Assembly: GCA_035630615.1 (NCBI GenBank)
Contig: DASQKI010000064.1
Location: 1-56,349, forward strand
Direction: 5' to 3'
DNA length: 56,349 bases
Origin: DATFRX01 sp035630615
GTDB taxonomy: Bacteria > Actinomycetota > Actinomycetes > Propionibacteriales > Nocardioidaceae
Shown piece after piece: positions 54,429 to 56,349 of this stretch. The first letter of the stretch is position 1; each line of letters starts with the position of its first letter. Made by a program: the position numbers and the translations under genes. Under the pieces are notes generated by a model. That model was not told the origin of the DNA and ran no database searches. It was given only the letters and a program-made list of their open reading frames with translations.

Positions 54429-56349
54429 TCAGACGCCGAACATGCGGAAGTCGTAGCGCGGCGGGATCGGCAGCTCGCGTACCTCGGCACGGATCTCGTC
54501 GTCGACCGGTACGCCGCGCTGTCCGGCCCGTCGGAGCGCCTCGCAGTCACGCCACAGTGCATGCAGCGCCAGCTCGCCCTCGCGTAGGTCCGCGACTTCG
54601 ATGCCCTCGTCGAGCAGCCGGGCGGCCCGGTCGACGTCGCCCAGAGCGAGTGCGGCGCGGGCCGCGAGCAGCCGAGCACGCCCGTGCACGCGTACTGACT
54701 CGGGCGCGGCATCGGCCAACGCCAGCGCGTCATCGGGCCGCTCCGCCTCGAGAAGCGCCGTTCCCGCCTCGACGGCGAGCTGCCAGAGGTCTGGCACCAG
54801 GCGATGCGCCTCGACCATCAGGTCGGCCCGCTCCGAGGGCTCGAGCAAGAGCGCCAGGTTGCGTAGCGCCCACGGCGTGCGGGCATGCCGCAATGACCGC
54901 TCGTACGCGTCGCGGGCGGCGTCGAGATCCCCGGCAGCGTGGGCCGTGACGCCTAGGTGCAGCAGGCTGGCCCAGGTCTCGGCCGAGCCGGCCAGCCGTC
55001 GCCGCCAGTCGGCTCCGACCACGTAGCCGATCGGTGGCTGTCTCGGATCGAGCTCAGGAAAGTCGTCGGTCTCCAGCAGCGCGACGAACGGCCACTGCTC
55101 CTCGGTGATCGTCTCGTCTGCGTAAGGCGTGCCCGTCGTGTCCGGCGCCGGCTCGTCGGACGCGGCCCGCCGCCGACGCTCCAAGGCGCCCCAGCCGTCG
55201 GCGAGCGAGAGCGCCGTGCCGGGCGGGATGTCGGCGAGCGCCGACGCGGTCGCGAGCGCGTCGGTCAGCCGCTGCCTGGGAGCCAGCCGCCGAACCTCCG
55301 AATCGACCGCACTGACCGCCCGGCCCCAGTCGGCGCCATGCACCACGTCAGGGTCGGTCTCGACCAGTCCGTACGCCTCAACCCACGACCACTCGGCGCC
55401 GGCCGGCATCGGTGTGTGCTCGTACTGCGTCGTCGTCAGCCCAGCCTGGATCTCGAGGTAGCGGTCACTGCCCCCCGACAGCCACTCCTGCCAGTGCTGG
55501 CTGCCGACCGACTGGCCCCAGACGAACAGCTTGCGGCCGCTCAACCGATCGGTCGACGTCTGCAGGAGGCCGCGGCCGTCAGCCTCGAGTGCTGTGATCC
55601 ACGGCTGCGCGTCGTCGATCGCGAAGAACAGGTCGTTGGCGCCGTGGCTGTTGACTGGGTACGTCGCATCGACACCGTCGTCGGTCGGGACCGCCACCTC
55701 CGCCAGCCGGCCGTCGTACGTCGTGCGGTAGGCCGACCTTGCCGGCGCCAACACCCGGGTGTCGGCCGACTCGGGCACGGCGATGTTGGACCACCAGTAC
55801 ATCGGCACCTCGTGGTCGTTGGGGTTGCGGATCCGGACGTACACGAAAAGCAGGTCGCCGTCGAGCCATACGTCGACCTGGAAGGTCACCTCGCGCAATC
55901 GCTCCCACTGCCACAGTCGCACCATCGGAGTGCCGTCAGGACGGTCGACGACCGCCGCGTGCACGGGGACGCACGATGTCGGTGTGTGGCCTCGCGCGCC
56001 GATGTTCCACTCCAGGCCACCGGAGAACCATGCATTGCGAAGACCGAAGTTGGCCGGCTGGAACACTTCGTTGCGGTAGAGCAGGTCCCGACCCGACGGC
56101 TTGTGCTCGAGTGACCAGATGCGGCCGCCGAGGCCGAGGGCGATGGTGGCCCGGAGGGTCTCGTTTTCGAGCGTGACGACGGGGATCTCGTCCGGGCGGC
56201 GATCCCGACCGTAGCCGTCCTGGTAGAGGTACGGCGCCATGTTGGCGGCATAGCCGTACGCGATGCCGCGCCGGATCTCCTCGGGGATGCCCGTCGTGTC
56301 CAGGCTGAACGGCGGGTCGAGCATCCCGGCCAGGGGTGGCAGCGGATTG
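54429..56349 (-). CDS. DUF5107 domain protein with C-terminal TPR-like repeats (5' end outside window)
   Basis: At least 639 residues; the frame is open to the right edge. The codons before the first ATG (56324) read NPLPPLAG, a conserved start of the DUF5107 domain, so the true start lies beyond the window. DUF5107 spans about the first 310 residues: LYQDGYGRDRRPDEIPVVTL, LGGRIWSLEHKPSGRDLLYR, PANFGLRNAWFSGGLEWNIG. It resembles the galactose-mutarotase-like fold. The C-terminal 200 residues are helical repeats (ETWASLLHLGVTAHAAGDLD, AGTALLEAERPDDALALADA). In other bacteria such proteins lie in sugar-use loci, as here. Activity unknown. Confidence 0.87.
   Translation of the reverse strand, partial: NPLPPLAGMLDPPFSLDTTGIPEEIRRGIAYGYAANMAPYLYQDGYGRDRRPDEIPVVTLENETLRATIALGLGGRIWSLEHKPSGRDLLYRNEVFQPANFGLRNAWFSGGLEWNIGARGHTPTSCVPVHAAVVDRPDGTPMVRLWQWERLREVTFQVDVWLDGDLLFVYVRIRNPNDHEVPMYWWSNIAVPESADTRVLAPARSAYRTTYDGRLAEVAVPTDDGVDATYPVNSHGANDLFFAIDDAQPWITALEADGRGLLQTSTDRLSGRKLFVWGQSVGSQHWQEWLSGGSDRYLEIQAGLTTTQYEHTPMPAGAEWSWVEAYGLVETDPDVVHGADWGRAVSAVDSEVRRLAPRQRLTDALATASALADIPPGTALSLADGWGALERRRRAASDEPAPDTTGTPYADETITEEQWPFVALLETDDFPELDPRQPPIGYVVGADWRRRLAGSAETWASLLHLGVTAHAAGDLDAARDAYERSLRHARTPWALRNLALLLEPSERADLMVEAHRLVPDLWQLAVEAGTALLEAERPDDALALADAAPESVRVHGRARLLAARAALALGDVDRAARLLDEGIEVADLREGELALHALWRDCEALRRAGQRGVPVDDEIRAEVRELPIPPRYDFRMFGV

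Overview
The window is GC-rich, with dense genes, many GTG starts and many genes that appear to be transcribed without a leader (a TANNNT box 6 to 8 bases before the start codon). With the gene order clpS / DUF2017 / mec / cysO / cysM / murI / metallo-beta-lactamase / rph / rdgB, known from Mycobacterium and relatives, this points to a chromosomal segment of an actinobacterium (Actinomycetota). I cannot name a genus from the sequence. Both ends are cut: a methylglyoxal synthase tail enters on the left, and a DUF5107 gene runs off the right.

Region 1 (1 to about 17 kb) is accessory and visibly decaying. It opens with a degenerate tRNA-Met-like sequence overlapping the 3' end of mgsA. It then holds small enzymes (GNAT, SnoaL-like, two RibD-C/dihydrofolate-reductase-fold proteins, a beta-carbonic anhydrase), a large secreted subtilase and a STAND NTPase with TPRs. 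Interspersed are broken genes: a membrane protein, a short-chain dehydrogenase and a DinB protein that each lost a central piece, a CsaA-like protein with one frameshift, and a subtilase and a further remnant that are both shifted at a run of five G.

Region 2 (17.8 to 25 kb) holds a membrane-bound PAS-GGDEF-EAL protein whose best start is an ATC codon behind a perfect ribosome binding site, a GroES-like/DUF3618 pair, bcp, a 2H phosphoesterase, tRNA-Leu(TAG), a DUF559-type protein, and rdgB/rph.

Region 3 (25 to 40.8 kb, mostly minus strand) is the conserved actinobacterial block, interrupted by an eight-gene unit. In transcription order this is ectA-ectB-ectC (ectoine synthesis) followed directly, with overlapping reading frames, by an acyl-CoA ligase, an acyl-CoA dehydrogenase, an enoyl-CoA hydratase, a two-domain VOC protein and a second acyl-CoA dehydrogenase. 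A divergent PRPP synthetase paralogue sits between cysM and murI. The CysO/CysM/Mec cysteine pathway, ClpS and the NAD-salvage pair pncB/nicotinamidase follow.

Region 4 (40.8 to 56.3 kb) is for carbohydrate uptake: a GH4 glycosidase with a DeoR regulator, divergent from a PfkB-type kinase and an ABC sugar importer, then a secreted PIG-L-type de-N-acetylase with accessory domains, then an NgcEFG-like importer. Neither importer has its own ATPase. A deleted amino-acid ABC operon remnant and a DUF5107 protein close the window.

The most unusual feature is a set of palindromic repeats. One 59-base palindrome lies in frame inside the GH4 gene and adds about 20 residues. Two further families occur between genes, and two long hairpins overlap stop codons.
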